A stretch of 43,358 nt of DNA, taken from CAZEDU01 sp964511185. GTDB lineage: Bacteria; Myxococcota; Myxococcia; Myxococcales; Myxococcaceae. The DNA lies in contig CAZEDU010000032.1 of assembly GCA_964511185.1 (NCBI GenBank), positions 1-43,358 on the forward strand. The letters run 5' to 3'. The position numbers were made by a program, and so were the translations under genes. Shown piece by piece: positions 9,019 to 16,815 of the stretch. The number at the start of each line of letters is the position of its first letter. Positions within the stretch are counted from its first letter, which is position 1. The notes below the pieces were generated by a model. The model was not told the DNA's origin. It ran no database searches and was given only the letters and a program-made list of their open reading frames with translations.

Positions 9019-11314
9019 ACGGCCTTCGCGAGACGATGACGTGCTCGTCGAGCACGTTGCGCACGTTCAGGTACAGCTTCGACCGCGGGGTCGGGTGAAA
9101 GCTCGCGCCCAAGTCGAACGTGAGCTGCGCGTCCGTGTGCTCGCCCGGCAACGCCGGCCCTTGCCCCGCGGTCTCGCGCATCACCCCCAAGTACGTGCCG
9201 CTCACGTAGGCGCCCCAGCGCGGCGCCTCGATCGCCAGCGTGCCGACGGCCTGGTGGCGCGGCACGTACGGCAGCTCGTCCCCCGCGCGCACCGCGCCGA
9301 ACTGAGGGTCCGCCGACAGAAAGCTCTCGAGCAGGCGCGTGCGCGTCAGCGTGTACGCCGCCGAGAGCGGGAAGGCGTAGCGCCCCAGCCGGAAGGTCTT
9401 CTCGACGTACGCCTCCAACCCCCAGATGTTGGCCTGGCCCGCGTCGATCTGCCGGTCGAGGTTCGCCGCCAAGCACCCGTTCGAGAAAGTGCAGATGTCG
9501 GTCAGGTTCATGTAGTCGTTGAAGAACCCGATGAGCTCGATCCGCTCGCTGCCGCCCCGCGTCCAGCGCGCGCCCGCCTCGTAGTTGATGCTCTCCTCCG
9601 GGAGCACCGTCCCCGCCTGGCCCGGCGCGGGGGGCGAGAAGCCGCGGTAGACGCCGGCGAACACCCCGAGCGGCTCGGCGAGCGAGACGTGCGCGCCCAG
9701 GCCGGGCATCGCGAAGGTGACGCCGCCTTCATTCGACTCGCTCAACAGCCGATCGACCGACCGCGAGCGGATGATCTCCACGCGCACGCCAGGGGTGAGC
9801 GTGAGCCGCTTCCACACCAGCGCGTCCAGGGCGTGCAGCGCGACGGCGTGCGTGGAGTCGAAGTTGTCGGCGGTGGTCGTCGTCTGCCGCCCGTCGTGGA
9901 CGAGCACACCCTGCGTCATCACGAAACCGCGCTCGGTGTGGAGCCGGTCGATGCTGTCGTAGTGGTAGCGGGCGCCGACCTCGACGTCGTGGTGAACAGG
10001 CCCGGTGGCCATCGACCAGCGGGCGACCGACTGAACGCCCTGCGAGACGAACACGCGCTGGTTGGGGCCGATGAGCAGCGTCTCGTCCGCGGTCTGCGCG
10101 TCGAGCGCGCCGGTGAGCACGCCGTAGTAGATGGCGTTTCGCGCGCTGTCCGGGTCCGCGAGCACGTTCGCGACGCTCGCGCCGCGGAAGCGGTTCACCT
10201 TGTTCCAGCTCCGGTTCAAGTCGTGCCGGTAAGCGGTGGTGGTGAGCGCGAAGCTGCCGTGCTTCAGCTCGTGGCTGGCGACGATCTGCGTGCGCTTCCA
10301 CGTCATCTGATCGAGCGTGCTCGCGAGGTAGCGGCGCAGCGGGTTCGCGCGGAAGTCCGCGTCGCTCAGCCCCAGGTACGTCTCGTTCGACAGCTCGTCC
10401 GAGTAGCCGACCTTCAGCTGCAGCGATTGACGCGACGGGCCTTCGAGATCGAGCGCGTGGCGCGCCTTCACCATCCACTCGTTGCGGCGAAAGCCCGTGT
10501 CGCCGCCGCCGTCGAGCTCCTTGAAGCCGCTGCTGCGCAGGTGGATGCCTTCGACGAGGAAGCCCGAGCGCTCGTTCCCCGCGCCGTAGAAGCCGTGCGC
10601 CTTGCCGTAGAAGTACTCCCCTCCCGACAGGTCGATGCCGTACGACTCGCCTTGCGTGATGCTTCGGGTGATGAGCTCGACCGAGCCGCCGATGGTCTGA
10701 GGTCCGTGAATGATGGCCGACGGCCCCTTGAGCACACGCACGCTCTTCATGCGCGTCATCAGCGGGAAGTAATAGGCGGCCGGCGCCGAGTACGGAGCGG
10801 GGCCGAACAGCACGCCGTCCTCGAGCAGGGTCACCTTCTTGCTGCGATCCGAGTTGGCGCCGCGGAGCCCGACGTTCGGCCTCAAGCCGAAGCCGTCTTC
10901 GCCGCGCCCGTACACGCCAGGCACCGACTGCAAGACCGCTTGCGGGTCGTCGAGCTCGCTGCGCTCGAGCTTCGCCGACTTGATGATGTGAATCGAGCCG
11001 CTCGTCTTGGTCTCGGCCGTCCCCACCACGACGGTGGAGAAGCCCTTCGCGACTGTTTCGGGGACTGCTTCAGGGACCGTCTCGGGGACCGCTTCGACCA
11101 CCGGCTCGAGGACGACGCCCGCGTCGACGCTCTCTGCCGGAGCTTCGGTCGGAGGCGCTTCCGCCGTCGGCGCGTCGGGCAACGGCACACCCGCGTCCGC
11201 CTCGACCAAGAGCTCCCCCTCGCCGGCGTCTGGCGACTCGGTGGGCTGCGCGCGCCCTGCCAGCGGCAGCAGCGCCGCGACGACGACCCACGAGCGAACC
11301 CACCTGGAGGACAT
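8960..11314 (-). CDS. TonB-dependent outer-membrane receptor, FecA-like
   Basis: Residues 1-23 form a signal peptide. A Pro/Glu/Val-rich linker with the repeat PETVPEAVPETV follows, then STVVVGTAETK, a possible TonB box. The plug domain (about 95-215) carries VPGVYGRGEDG, LRGANSDRSK, LLEDGVLFGPAPYSAPAAYY and a KGPSAIIHGPQTIGG segment, which closely follows ferric-citrate receptor FecA and its relatives. The remainder is a 22-strand barrel ending in Phe (FKYGF). I take the ATG at 11314, which has GAAGGG at a normal distance and directly precedes the signal peptide; the frame is open further upstream. The receptor would import a siderophore or iron chelate using TonB energy. It lies 82 bases after the delta-60 lipoprotein gene and shares the divergent control region at 12856-12988 with the imelysin gene if the three leftward genes form an operon. 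Confidence 0.93.
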   Translation of the reverse strand: MSSRWVRSWVVVAALLPLAGRAQPTESPDAGEGELLVEADAGVPLPDAPTAEAPPTEAPAESVDAGVVLEPVVEAVPETVPEAVPETVAKGFSTVVVGTAETKTSGSIHIIKSAKLERSELDDPQAVLQSVPGVYGRGEDGFGLRPNVGLRGANSDRSKKVTLLEDGVLFGPAPYSAPAAYYFPLMTRMKSVRVLKGPSAIIHGPQTIGGSVELITRSITQGESYGIDLSGGEYFYGKAHGFYGAGNERSGFLVEGIHLRSSGFKELDGGGDTGFRRNEWMVKARHALDLEGPSRQSLQLKVGYSDELSNETYLGLSDADFRANPLRRYLASTLDQMTWKRTQIVASHELKHGSFALTTTAYRHDLNRSWNKVNRFRGASVANVLADPDSARNAIYYGVLTGALDAQTADETLLIGPNQRVFVSQGVQSVARWSMATGPVHHDVEVGARYHYDSIDRLHTERGFVMTQGVLVHDGRQTTTTADNFDSTHAVALHALDALVWKRLTLTPGVRVEIIRSRSVDRLLSESNEGGVTFAMPGLGAHVSLAEPLGVFAGVYRGFSPPAPGQAGTVLPEESINYEAGARWTRGGSERIELIGFFNDYMNLTDICTFSNGCLAANLDRQIDAGQANIWGLEAYVEKTFRLGRYAFPLSAAYTLTRTRLLESFLSADPQFGAVRAGDELPYVPRHQAVGTLAIEAPRWGAYVSGTYLGVMRETAGQGPALPGEHTDAQLTFDLGASFHPTPRSKLYLNVRNVLDEHVIVSRRPYGARPNAPRTLLAGFKYGF

Positions 11315-11339
11315 GAACGACCCTTCGCGCTGAACGAAA

Positions 11340-11376
11340 GCCGCGCGGCGAGCCCCTGACAGAGGCGCCGCGCGGC
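11340..11376 (-). terminator. GC-rich hairpin between the delta-60 gene and the receptor gene
   Basis: GCCGCGCGGCG (11340-11350) and its complement (11366-11376) form an 11-bp perfect stem with a 15-base loop. On the minus strand it is followed by TTTCGTTC. It sits between a stop codon at 11397 and the start of the receptor at 11314. It could end transcription in part, lowering or separating receptor expression, or stabilise the 3' end of the upstream message. The short T-run makes full termination doubtful. Confidence 0.55.
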
Positions 11377-11396
11377 CTTGCACCCGAACTTGGGCG

Positions 11397-12855
11397 CTAC
11401 GGGACTTCGACGTTTCCGACGAGCACCACCTTGCCGTCGGACTGGACGACGATGGCGCGCGCCGCCTCATCGGTGCCCTTGGCGACGACGTTGTGCTTCG
11501 CCACGCCGTTGGTGCCGAAGGTCGTGTCGATGCTGCCGTCGCTGTTGTAGCGGGCCACGACCATGCTGCTGTCGCCGCTCTCGGTCACGAAGCCCGCGAC
11601 GTAGAACTTGCCGCCTGGCTCGTACGCCACCGACCAGAGCCGGTCGTGGTTCGTGTTCGAGATGGGGATCTCCTTCGCCACCTCGGTGCCGCCACCGCTG
11701 ATCGGCAGCAGGAGCAGCACGCCGTCGTCGTTCGCCCCCGAGCCGCCGGCGCGGTAGCCGACCGCGGCGACCGTGTCCCCGCTCGGGTTGAGCGCGGCGC
11801 CGAAGAAGGCCTCGTCGGGACGGCCGAAGTCGTAGAGCTTGTAGCCGGTGGTGTTGAACGAGGTGTCCACCTCTCCGTCGGCCGTCAGCATCAGCGCCAT
11901 CGCCTGCAGGTTGCCCGCGGTGGGCACGCCACTGCCGACGATGAGCATCCGGTTGTCGGGCAGCGCGACCATGTTGCGGCCGCGGTCGTCTTCGCCGACC
12001 AGGTCGAAGACGGACACGCCGTTGTCACCCCAGGTGGTGTCGAGCGTGCCGTCGGCGTTGTAGCGCGCCGACACGACGTCGACCTTGCCAGACGGCGCGG
12101 CGCGGCCGTAGCCGGTGGTGACGTACTTGCTGCCCTGCGGGACGGCCGTGTACGCCTCGGCCATGCCCCACTCCGCGGTGGGATCTTGCGGGACGAAGAG
12201 CGCCGAGTTGACGACGCCGCTGGTGCCGAAGCTGCTGTCGGGCAATCCATTGTCGAGCAGCCGCAGCAACACGATGCGGTTGGCCGTCTGCGAGCCCACG
12301 CCCGTCGGCTGCGGGGTGTAACCCGCGGTGACGATCTTGCCGTCGCCTTGGACGAAGCCGTGGCGCGCGTTGTCGGGGTTGTTCGAGAGGTTCAGCGTGT
12401 GGATGCCGCCGGTGGCGAAGGTCGAGTCGAGCTGACCGCTGGACGTCAGGCGAACCACCACGCGGTCCGCGTCAGAGCGCCCGTCGCCCTTCTTCGAGCC
12501 GAACAGCACGATGCGGTCCTGACCGCCCGCCGCCGCGCTCCAGACCTGATCGCGCACGGTGCCGGCACCAGTGCCCNNNNNNNNNNTCCACCCGCGCCAC
12601 GCCGCCGGAACCGAACGTCGTGTCGAGCGTCCCGTCGGTGTTGAACCGAACGAGCGCGATGTCCGTGTCGGAAGGACCCGCATCGGTCGGCCCACCGTCG
12701 GGTCCGCCGTCGGTGCCACCATCCACGCCTGCGTCGGTGCCGGTATCGTCCGGCGGCTCGCCGGACTCCGCGCAGCCCACTCCCATCCAGCCGCCCATCA
12801 GAACGGCTCCCAGCAAAAGCCCCAGCCAACCCGTTCGTTGCTCTCGCGTCTTCAC
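11397..12855 (-). CDS. Lipoprotein with delta-60 repeats (interrupted by an assembly gap)
   Basis: The start is GTG at 12855, with GGGAGGT six bases upstream. It gives a lipoprotein signal peptide ending in MGVGC (Cys about residue 28) and an Asp/Gly/Thr/Pro-rich linker. Six delta-60 repeats are clear, each around a core like DGTLDTTFGSGG, DGTLDTTWGDNG or DGSIDTTFGTNG. In this family several copies are thought to build a beta-propeller-like fold. A run of 10 N at 12577-12586 lies in the first repeat. The frames before and after it differ, so the true gap length is not 10. The gene is probably intact in the organism. It is the first gene leftward from the Fur-box-like promoter region and precedes the receptor gene. 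Its ligand is unknown. Confidence 0.8.
12577..12586. other. Assembly gap (10 N) inside the delta-60 repeat gene
   Basis: Ten undetermined bases. The reading frame of the lipoprotein changes across it, so the real length must differ from 10 modulo 3. Confidence 0.98.
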
Positions 12856-12873
12856 GACCGTACCTCCCTCAAG

Positions 12874-12902
12874 TTGACATTGATTATCAAAATCAACACT
12901 AT
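12874..12902 (+). promoter_or_regulatory. Promoter with a Fur-box-like palindrome in its spacer
   Basis: TTGACA (12874-12879), a 17-base spacer and CACTAT (12897-12902) make a sigma-70-type promoter pointing at the imelysin gene (start 12989). The spacer holds TGATTATCAAAATCA (12881-12895). It matches 11 of 14 defined positions of the 7-1-7 Fur consensus TGATAAT-N-ATTATCA. A repressor bound there would block the promoter. The same site lies 20-35 bases upstream of the ribosome-binding region of the leftward delta-60 gene, so it could control both directions. The stretch is strikingly AT-rich against its surroundings. Fur as the actual regulator is inference. Confidence 0.65.
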
Positions 12903-12988
12903 GCGCCGCGCCTTCTAGCCGTGCGTCGGCGGAGGGTCAAGCGGTCGAGCCATTGATTCCAATTTCAGCTTCCTGTCATGGAGCGCCC

Positions 12989-14179
12989 ATGAACCGTGCC
13001 CGGTCAGCGTCGTTCTTCTTCCTGCTCGCCCTGGTGCTCGCGGCCACCGCGTGCCGCCCGCGCGGCAAGCGGCCCGAGCCCGTGGACGCGCTCTCGCGCC
13101 AAGAGCTCCTCGGGGCGTTCGGCGCGTGCGCGCTCGACTCCGCCCGCGGTTTCCAGCAGCAGCTGCAGGTGCTCGCGCCCGCGGTCGCGCAGCTCCACAG
13201 CCAACCCGACTCGGCGAGCGCGGAGGCGGCGCGCGCGGCGTTCCTTGATGCGCTCGACGCGTGGCAGGTGGCCGAGGTGATGCGCTTCGGGCCCGCCGCC
13301 TCGCGGACCACGCCCGGCGGCGAGGATCTGCGCGACCACATCTATTCCTTCCCGCTGATCAGCCGATGCGCGGTCGAAGAGCAGCTGGTGTCGAAGGCGT
13401 ACGAGTCGCCCGACTTCGGCAACTCGCTCATCAACCGGCGCGGGCTCGCCGCGCTCGAGTACCTGCTCTTCTACGCGGGCGAGGACACCGCCTGTCCGGC
13501 CAGCTCGTCCATCGTGTCGAGCGGGAGCTGGGCGGCGCTCGGCGGCCCGGAGCGCGCCGCGCGGAAGCGCGCCTACGCCGTCGCGGTGACCAACGACCTG
13601 AGCGCGCGCGCCGCCGCGCTGGTGAACGCTTGGGACGAGAGCGGGGGGAACTTCCTCGCCACCTTCTCGTCCGCCGGCCCGGAGAACACCGTCTACCCCT
13701 CCACGCAGCTCGCGCTCAATCAGGTGAGCGACGCCCTCTTCTATATCGAGCGCGAAGTGAAGGACTTGAAGCTGGCGCGGCCCTTGGGGCTGCGCGACTG
13801 CGCCTCGGCGACGTGCCCCGAGTGGGTCGAGTCGCCGTTCTCGGGACGAAGCAAGGCGAACCTGCTCGCGAACCTGGAGGGCTTTCGCCGCATCATGCAG
13901 GGCTGCCAGGCCGGCCACGAGGGCCTGGGGTTCGACGACCTGCTGGTGCACATCGGCGCGGAGGAGACGTGGAACGCCATGCGCGGCGCGGCCGACCAGA
14001 CGGGCCAGGCGGTGGAGGCGCTCGAAGAGCCGGAGCTGCAGACGGCGCTCGCGCAGGATCTGACCTCGGTCCGCGCGGTCTACGACGCGCTCAAGGGCAT
14101 CACCGATCTGTTGAAGACCGACTTCACCACCGTGCTCGACCTGGAGCTGCCCGAGTCGCTCGAGGGAGACAATGACTGA
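12989..14179 (+). CDS. Imelysin-family (M75-like) lipoprotein, probable iron-uptake component
   Basis: The ATG at 12989 has GGAG seven bases upstream and opens a lipoprotein signal peptide ending in ATAC (Cys about residue 22); an in-frame start 36 bases earlier would spoil it. The rest is alpha-helical, as in imelysin/EfeO-like proteins: DALDAWQVAEVMRFGP in the first bundle, then RRGLAALEYLLF. The last is the family's GxHxxE site with the His replaced by Ala (Gly152-Ala154-Glu157), as seen in many imelysin-like proteins that are not peptidases. A second bundle follows with GFRRIMQG and GAEETWNAMR. Family members are periplasmic or outer-membrane iron-related proteins. The stop overlaps the next gene's start by 8 bases, so the two are translationally coupled. 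The promoter at 12874 fits iron control. Confidence 0.87.
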   Translation: MNRARSASFFFLLALVLAATACRPRGKRPEPVDALSRQELLGAFGACALDSARGFQQQLQVLAPAVAQLHSQPDSASAEAARAAFLDALDAWQVAEVMRFGPAASRTTPGGEDLRDHIYSFPLISRCAVEEQLVSKAYESPDFGNSLINRRGLAALEYLLFYAGEDTACPASSSIVSSGSWAALGGPERAARKRAYAVAVTNDLSARAAALVNAWDESGGNFLATFSSAGPENTVYPSTQLALNQVSDALFYIEREVKDLKLARPLGLRDCASATCPEWVESPFSGRSKANLLANLEGFRRIMQGCQAGHEGLGFDDLLVHIGAEETWNAMRGAADQTGQAVEALEEPELQTALAQDLTSVRAVYDALKGITDLLKTDFTTVLDLELPESLEGDND

Positions 14180-15560
14180 GCGGGGTTGGGCCGCGCGGCT
14201 GTGGGCGCGGCTCTTGCGCCCCACCGACATCGCCGCGCTCGCCGCCTTTCGCGTCGCGTTCGGCCTGCTCGTCACCGTCTCGGCGCTCCGCTTCCTGGCG
14301 TACGGGTGGATCGACCCGCTCTTCGTCCGTCCCACCTTCCGCTTCGCGTACTGGGGCTTCGAGTGGCTGCCGGTCCTGGGCGCGCCGTGGATCCACCTGC
14401 TCTTCGTCTTGCTGGCGGTGCTGGGGCTGTGCGTCGCGCTGGGGCTCTTCTACCGCGCGTCGGTGCTGACGCTGTTCGTCGCGTTCACCTACGTGCAGCT
14501 CGTCGACGTCGCGAACTACCTGAACCACTACTACCTGGTGAGCTTGCTCGCGGGGCTGCTCTTCTTCATCCCCGCGCACCGCGCCTTCTCGCTCGACGCG
14601 TGGCGAAGCCCCGCCTTGCGCGCGTCGACGCTGCCGCGCTGGTGCACCGACCTGCTGCGCTTCCAGGTCGGCGTCGTCTACTTCTTCGCCGGCCTCGCCA
14701 AGCTCACCTCGGACTGGCTCCTGCACGCGCAGCCGCTCAACATCTGGCTGTCGTCGCGCACGCACTTGCCGCTCGTCGGGCCGCTCCTCGCCGAGCGGTG
14801 GGTGGCCTACACCGCGGCGTGGGCGGGCTTTCTGTTCGACACCACCATCGTGTTGTTCCTCTCCCTGCGGCACACGCGGCCGTTCGCGTACGTCGTGGTG
14901 CTGGGCTTCCACGCCGCGACCTGGGTGCTCTTTCCCATCGGCATGTTCCCCGTCATCATGGTGACGGCGGCGTTGGTCTTCTTCGACCCGTCCTGGCCGC
15001 GCGCGCTCGCCCAGCGGCTCGGGCTGAAGCGGACCGCGCCGGTGGAGGCGCCGCCGCCGTCGAGCGCGCCGTCGCGCTGGGGCTGGGCCTTCCTGGCGGT
15101 CGCGGTGTGCTACGGCGCGTTCCAGCTCGCGATGCCGCTGCGCACGCACCTGTACGGCGGAAACGTGCTGTGGCACGAGCAGGGCCTGCGCTTCTCGTGG
15201 CGGGTGATGGCGCGCGAGAAGAACGGCGCGGTCACGTTCATCGTCGTCGACCGCGCGAGCGGGCGCGAGTGGCACGTCTCGCCCCGGCGTTACCTGACCG
15301 GCCTGCAGGAGCGGGAGATGGCGGTCCAACCCGACCTGGTGGCTCAGCTGGCGCGCCGCATCGCGAGCGACTTCAAGGCGCAGGGACACCCCGACGTCGC
15401 CGTGCACGCGGACGTGAAGGTCTCGCTCAACGGCCGCCCTGCCGTGCCGCTCGTCGATCCGACCGTGGACCTGTCGCACGCGCCCGATGGGCTGGCGCCC
15501 AAGGATTGGATTCTCCCGGCGCCGAGCACGCTCCCGATCGCGCTCCACCCGGTGAGGTGA
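14172..15560 (+). CDS. HTTM-domain membrane protein (vitamin K-dependent gamma-carboxylase-like)
   Basis: A 462-residue protein with about eight to nine membrane segments in the first 280 residues, then a soluble C-terminal domain of about 180 residues. The membrane part begins RPTDIAALAAFRVAFG and includes YLNHYYLVSLLAG, IPAHRAFSLD, FQVGVVYFFAGLAKL and a FHAATWVLFPIGMFP segment. These are the typical landmarks of the HTTM domain shared by animal gamma-glutamyl carboxylase and its bacterial homologs. The C-terminal half has RFSWRVMAREK and YLTGLQEREM, also normal for the family. The bacterial reaction is not settled. It overlaps the imelysin gene by 8 bases, and imelysin, HTTM and TonB-receptor genes often occur together in other bacteria as I recall, which suggests a joint envelope process tied to metal uptake. 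Confidence 0.88.
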   Translation: MTERGWAARLWARLLRPTDIAALAAFRVAFGLLVTVSALRFLAYGWIDPLFVRPTFRFAYWGFEWLPVLGAPWIHLLFVLLAVLGLCVALGLFYRASVLTLFVAFTYVQLVDVANYLNHYYLVSLLAGLLFFIPAHRAFSLDAWRSPALRASTLPRWCTDLLRFQVGVVYFFAGLAKLTSDWLLHAQPLNIWLSSRTHLPLVGPLLAERWVAYTAAWAGFLFDTTIVLFLSLRHTRPFAYVVVLGFHAATWVLFPIGMFPVIMVTAALVFFDPSWPRALAQRLGLKRTAPVEAPPPSSAPSRWGWAFLAVAVCYGAFQLAMPLRTHLYGGNVLWHEQGLRFSWRVMAREKNGAVTFIVVDRASGREWHVSPRRYLTGLQEREMAVQPDLVAQLARRIASDFKAQGHPDVAVHADVKVSLNGRPAVPLVDPTVDLSHAPDGLAPKDWILPAPSTLPIALHPVR

Positions 15561-15561
15561 C

Positions 15562-16536
15562 TCACGGGCAGGGCACGGCCCCCAGCCGCGAGGTCTTCTT
15601 TCCGGAGATCGCGTAGTGCTGCAGCGACTGGACGAACGCGAGGTCGCGCGAGGTGTTCGACATGTACGGCTGGTCCCACTTCCACGCGCCGGGGCCGCCG
15701 TTGGCGATGAGCAGCGTGCTGGGGAACTTGCTCAAGTTCGCCCAGACGTAGAAGAGCCGGTCGAGGAACACCCCTGGGCTTTTGCCGTCCAGGAAGTCGT
15801 CGGTCACGCCGAACAGAACCGACAGGTGGCTCTCGCTGCCCAAATGGGCGCGGCGCTCCACCAGCCACTTGAAGCGCGCCTGCGGGAACTTGCCCTGGGT
15901 GCCGCGGAAGAAGTCGGCGAGCCACTGGTCGCGCGCGGCGGCGGTGCTGCCCGAAGCGCAGTAGGCGCTCTGGCGGATGTACATCTCCGCGCCGATGGGC
16001 GCGCCAGCGAGCAAGAGCTGATCGATGGCGGGGTTCAGCCGCGCATACGAGACGGCCTGGCCGTTCACCAGGTACGCGCCCCAGCGGCCTCGCCACTGCG
16101 GGTAGAGCGTGCGCAGCCGGTACGCGGCGTCGGCGACGAGCTGGATGGAGTCGACGCGGAGCTCGTCGATCATCACGCGCTTGGGCGCGTCGGGCGCGCT
16201 GAAGATCTGGTGAATGGTGTCGGCGAGGTGCGTGCCCGACTCGAACCAGGTGACGCTCACGTGGCGCGCCCAGCGGCTGGGGGGCACCGAGTCGGGCCGG
16301 TTCTGCGACGCGATGATGGGGCCCGGGCCGTCCGAGGCGGCGCCGAGAATGGCGTCCCACGCGTAGATGTCGTCGCGCACGACGGTGTGGAAGCCGTTGG
16401 GCACCAGCGCGCCCAAAGACTGGAGCGACGCGTCGAGCTCGGCCTCTTCGTCCGTCAGTCCCTCGACGGAGACTTCGAGCGGGCCGCAACCGGTCAGGCC
16501 GGCGACGAGGCTGAGGGTGAGCGCAACGTGCTTCAT
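15562..16536 (-). CDS. Lipoprotein of an unrecognised family, paralog A
   Basis: The start is ATG at 16536 with AGGGGA six bases upstream, giving a signal peptide ending in LTGC (Cys about 17) and a 324-residue product. I do not recognise the family. Landmarks shared with the paralog at 19504-20484 are FHTVVRD, YAWD, GPIIASQNRPDSVP, VMIDEL, GRWGAY, AVSYARLNPAID, QSAYCASG, RFKWL, SHLSVLFGVTD, VWANLS, NGGPGAWKWD, MSNTSRDLAF and SRLGAV plus a final Cys. The alternation of helices and short strands, and the conserved His, Asp, Glu and Arg, would suit an enzyme of TIM-barrel type acting outside the cell, but that is a guess. Its stop lies one base from the HTTM gene's stop on the other strand. Confidence 0.8.
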   Translation of the reverse strand: MKHVALTLSLVAGLTGCGPLEVSVEGLTDEEAELDASLQSLGALVPNGFHTVVRDDIYAWDAILGAASDGPGPIIASQNRPDSVPPSRWARHVSVTWFESGTHLADTIHQIFSAPDAPKRVMIDELRVDSIQLVADAAYRLRTLYPQWRGRWGAYLVNGQAVSYARLNPAIDQLLLAGAPIGAEMYIRQSAYCASGSTAAARDQWLADFFRGTQGKFPQARFKWLVERRAHLGSESHLSVLFGVTDDFLDGKSPGVFLDRLFYVWANLSKFPSTLLIANGGPGAWKWDQPYMSNTSRDLAFVQSLQHYAISGKKTSRLGAVPCP

Positions 16537-16815
16537 CGGTCGTCCCCTTGCTGGAGAAGCGACAGACAAAGCGTTTTGTGTACCAACCCCTAAGTGGCTG
16601 GAACGCCGGGCGCGCCGGCGCTTTCGACTCGCCGCATCCAGCCCGCATTTCAGACACAGATGTATTTTTTCAGAGCGTCACCCGTGCGTTTCACCCGCAT
16701 CGCCCGGCTGGGGAAGGGGCGGGCGTCGGAGCCCCTCGCCGTCCGGCTCTCGGAATAAGCGCTGCGCCACCGCTAGCGTCGCCCGCTCAACAGTCAACTA
16801 CCTCAGGGAGCGTGC

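Noticed and set aside
8459..11359. Long plus-strand open frame opposite the receptor gene
   Set aside because: The composition is that of an antisense shadow (Arg, Val, His, Asp repeats) and it ignores the real gene ends.
12440..12722. Delta-60 gene considered as two separate genes split at 12577
   Set aside because: The signal peptide and first repeat on one side continue the repeat pattern on the other; only the N run separates them.
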